Shown here in pieces: positions 27,386-29,519 of a stretch of DNA of 29,519 bases (the first letter of the stretch is position 1; the number at the start of each line of letters is the position of its first letter). Position numbers and translations under genes: made by a program. This DNA comes from JACQKT01 sp038063055 (lineage in GTDB: Bacteria > Patescibacteriota > Minisyncoccia > UBA6257 > 2-01-FULL-56-20), in contig JBBTVY010000013.1 in NCBI GenBank assembly GCA_038063055.1, forward strand, positions 1 through 29,519, read 5' to 3'. The notes under the pieces were generated by a model. The model was not told where the DNA came from, searched no databases, and saw only the letters and a program-made list of their open reading frames with translations.

Positions 27386-28369
27386 ATGCTTTGTGAACTT
27401 AATCAGATAAAAACAAAAGACGGACTCCGGTTTGAGGGATTACTTTTTGATTCGGCAGGCTTCCCTCGACGTAGCTCGGGACAAGCAGGGCGGGCAATCG
27501 CACTTTGGTTGAGCGGGCTGACGGGGAAGTTTTCTAATCATCCGAAACGCATTCACGCCGTTGCCGGAGAACTCGGGCGAAAAGGAATTTCATTCGCAAT
27601 TTTTGACCATCGCGGTTTGGGCAATATCAATTCGTTAAATGTTGAAAGTAAAAATGGTTCGACAAGCTCACCACAGGGGGCAAAGAAACATATTTATAAA
27701 TATTTCGGCACAAGCTTTGAAAAATTCGAGCATTCGGTTTTGGATATCGAGGCGATGCTCCGTTTCTGCCGTAAAAGGGGATACAAAAAGATTTTTCTTT
27801 TCGGACATAGCACAGGCGCCAATAAATCGGCTTATTACATTTTGAAAAAACACCCTTCGACACGCTTCCCTCGACATAGCTCGGGACAGGCAGGGCAGGC
27901 GGCCGGACTGGCGGGAATAGGGCTTCTTGGGCCAATGAGCGATATTCCCGCAATGAAAAAAGAGCTTGGCAGAAAATATAAAAATACTCTTGAAGTTGCC
28001 GGAAAAATGGTTAAGCGCGGCAAGGGCGATGAGATTCTTCCATTAAGAATGACCGGCGGTAAATTCTGGAGCGCGGCGCGTTTTTTGAGTATTGCTAAAG
28101 AGAGAATGAACGAAGACACTTTCCCGTACTACGATTCAAAAAGAAAATTCCGCTGGGCGAAAAAAGTCCGTCTGCCGGTTTTGGTTCTAATGGGAAGCAA
28201 AGAACAGCACGCTGACCGTCCCGTTCCGCAGATTATGGAAAGATTCCGTAAAGAGATAAATCCCAAATATTTTTCGGGCAAAATAATAAAAGGCGCCAAT
28301 CACGGCTTCAAAAACAGGGAAAAAGAACTCGGCAAAGAAATGGCGAAATGGATTTCGTCGGTACGCTAA
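27386..28369 (+). CDS. Alpha/beta hydrolase with three repeat-derived inserts
   Basis: 327 residues. The nucleophile elbow is FGHSTGANKS (GHSTG), the catalytic His is likely in KGANHGF near the C-terminus, and the acid is near VLVLMGSKEQHAD. The fold is that of serine esterases or lipase-like proteins acting on small substrates. Three stretches are translated palindromic repeats: residues about 22-38 (SAGFPRRSSGQAGRA), about 91-97 (GSTSSPQG) and about 156-172 (PSTRFPRHSSGQAGQA). They fall in likely surface loops, and the frame stays open through all three. Substrate unknown. Confidence 0.85.
   Translation: MLCELNQIKTKDGLRFEGLLFDSAGFPRRSSGQAGRAIALWLSGLTGKFSNHPKRIHAVAGELGRKGISFAIFDHRGLGNINSLNVESKNGSTSSPQGAKKHIYKYFGTSFEKFEHSVLDIEAMLRFCRKRGYKKIFLFGHSTGANKSAYYILKKHPSTRFPRHSSGQAGQAAGLAGIGLLGPMSDIPAMKKELGRKYKNTLEVAGKMVKRGKGDEILPLRMTGGKFWSAARFLSIAKERMNEDTFPYYDSKRKFRWAKKVRLPVLVLMGSKEQHADRPVPQIMERFRKEINPKYFSGKIIKGANHGFKNREKELGKEMAKWISSVR
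27451..27498. repeat. REP-like element 1 in the hydrolase gene
   Basis: TCCCTCGACGTAGCTCGGGA (27462-27481, arms TCCC/GGGA) followed by CAAGCAGGGCGGGC. Translated PRRSSGQAGRA. Confidence 0.65.
27655..27673. repeat. REP-like element 2 in the hydrolase gene
   Basis: TGGTTCGACAAGCTCACCA, arms TGGT/ACCA, the cleanest copy of the core in the window. Translated GSTSSP. Confidence 0.75.
27852..27905. repeat. REP-like element 3 in the hydrolase gene
   Basis: CCCTTCGACACGCT then TCCCTCGACATAGCTCGGGA (27867-27886), then CAGGCAGGGCAGGC. Translated PSTRFPRHSSGQAGQA; the second half matches element 1. Confidence 0.65.
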
Positions 28370-28465
28370 GAATTTGTTAACCAAAATTCTTTATTTGTCG
28401 GGCAAATATAAATTTGCGTTATGTAGTCAATTTTTTATTATTAAAATACCAAGTCCTGAAGTTAT

Positions 28466-29519
28466 ATGCCTTTATTTAAAGAAAAAATAAAAAAGACGTT
28501 TGCAGAAGTTGATATTTTGATTGACGGTGCGAGAGAATGGGATATTCAGGTTCATAACGAGCGATTGTATCGACGCATCATTACTCGCGGTTCAATTGGG
28601 CTTGGAGAGGCCTATATGGACGGCTGGTGGGATTGCCAAAAGCTTGATGAGTTTTTTTACAGGATACTTCGAGCGCGCCTGCATCGTGAAAACAAGGCTA
28701 TCGGTCATGATTTTCTCCGGTTGCTTGCAAATATTTTTAATAGACAAACACTAAGACGTTCTCTTGAGGTTGGAGAGCGGCATTACGATATCGGCAACGA
28801 CCTTTATAAAGCCATGCTTGATAAGCGAATGGTTTACAGTTGCGGTTACTGGAATTCGCCGGCCGGCGAAGCGAAAAATCTTGATGAAGCCCAGGAAAAC
28901 AAACTTGATTTGATTTGCCGGAAACTCAAGCTTAAGGCCGGCCAAAAAGTGCTTGATATCGGTTGCGGATGGGGAAGTTTTGCTAAATTCGCAGCTGAAA
29001 AATATGGCGTTGAGGTAACTGGCGTGACTATTTCCAAAGAACAGGTGGCTTTGGGCAGAGAATTAACTAAGGGCCTGCCCGTTGATATAAAATTTTTGGA
29101 TTACAGAAAAATTGAAGGAATGTTCGACCGCATTGTGTCAATCGGCATGTTCGAGCACGTCGGGCAGAAAAATTATCGGACCTTTATGAAAATTGCAGAA
29201 CGGCATCTGAAAGAAGACGGGATGTTTTTATTGCACACGATTGGAAGCAATTATCCTATTGCGGATTCTGATCCGTGGGTAGAAAAATATATTTTTCCGA
29301 ACGGCGTAATCCCAAACGTAGAACATATTGGGAAAGCGGTTGGTGATATATTTATTATTGAAGACTGGCACAATTTCGGCGCCGATTACGATAAAACGCT
29401 TATGGCGTGGCATCATAATTTTGAAAAAAGCTGGGATGAATTGAAAAAAAGATATTCGGAGCGCTTCCGCAGAATGTGGAATTATTATCTTCTTTCCTGT
29501 GCCGGTTCTTTCCGTGCTC
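28466..29519 (+). CDS. cfa: Cyclopropane-fatty-acyl-phospholipid synthase (partial, cut by window end)
   Basis: SAM-dependent enzyme that adds a methylene bridge to unsaturated acyl chains of membrane lipids. 351 residues are visible (E. coli Cfa has 382), so most of the protein is here. N-terminal domain with SIGLGEAYMDGWWDC; then ERHYDIGNDLYKAMLDKRMVYSCGYW, the family signature; the SAM-binding VLDIGCGWGSF; SIGMFEHVGQKNY; and near the end RMWNYYLLSCAGSFR. No signal or membrane helix, as expected for a peripheral enzyme. Confidence 0.95.
   Translation, partial: MPLFKEKIKKTFAEVDILIDGAREWDIQVHNERLYRRIITRGSIGLGEAYMDGWWDCQKLDEFFYRILRARLHRENKAIGHDFLRLLANIFNRQTLRRSLEVGERHYDIGNDLYKAMLDKRMVYSCGYWNSPAGEAKNLDEAQENKLDLICRKLKLKAGQKVLDIGCGWGSFAKFAAEKYGVEVTGVTISKEQVALGRELTKGLPVDIKFLDYRKIEGMFDRIVSIGMFEHVGQKNYRTFMKIAERHLKEDGMFLLHTIGSNYPIADSDPWVEKYIFPNGVIPNVEHIGKAVGDIFIIEDWHNFGADYDKTLMAWHHNFEKSWDELKKRYSERFRRMWNYYLLSCAGSFRA

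Overview
The window looks like chromosome of a Candidate Phyla Radiation bacterium (Patescibacteria, most likely a Parcubacteria-type lineage). Reasons: few Shine-Dalgarno sites and short leaders, stripped-down versions of housekeeping proteins (a 742-residue SMC without a recognisable hinge, a 362-residue four-domain S1, a 50-residue L32), many surface or membrane proteins without known function, and a very high density of small palindromic repeats, several of which lie inside reading frames. The taxonomic call is inference; there is no rRNA gene here.

Layout. 1-4469, minus strand: a compact run recR (cut by the window edge), dnaB, cysS and a CorA-like transporter. 4500-10840, plus strand: rpsA, a one-domain asparaginase homologue, rnhB, rpmF, nusB, rnc and smc, a translation/RNA-processing block. 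10841-14600: AT-richer accessory segment with two adjacent putative PD-(D/E)XK proteins, a membrane-anchored Mrr-like protein, a NUDIX hydrolase and a NYN-domain nuclease; three ~45-bp direct repeats separate the genes, and an isolated promoter-terminator unit probably makes a ~42-nt RNA. 14790-22302, minus strand: a metal/redox island (SHOCT protein, small Cys-containing membrane protein, DUF1573, CcdA-like electron carrier, two unknown conserved-looking proteins, DUF302, DUF3105, CPH-type copper P-ATPase, small membrane protein), interrupted by three MITE-like elements of 110-134 bp with CCCCGT termini. 22315-23752: rplJ-rplL operon with a ~230-nt structured leader containing a terminator-like hairpin, followed by a strong intrinsic terminator. 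23865-24581: Staphylococcal-nuclease homologue with several palindromic repeats in its coding sequence. 24651-24842: two tRNA genes nested one inside the other. 24965-29519, plus strand: a secreted peptidoglycan-binding protein, a membrane protein, a zincin, an alpha/beta hydrolase and the 5' part of a cyclopropane-fatty-acid synthase gene.

Two observations stand out. First, a complete tRNA-Val(CAC) lies in the anticodon loop of another tRNA (best read as Glu, UUC), and the two sequences joining them are complementary over 13 uninterrupted base pairs, so the precursor can fold as one long arm with a second tRNA at its tip. This resembles archaeal split or intron-bearing tRNAs, but it is in a bacterium. 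Second, several palindrome families with a fixed core and covarying arms occur both between genes and in frame inside recR (including inside its zinc finger), corA, smc, rplJ, the nuclease and the hydrolase. Two unrelated proteins carry the same eight-residue peptide from the same element in the same frame. This resembles the protein-coding palindromic elements known from Rickettsia.
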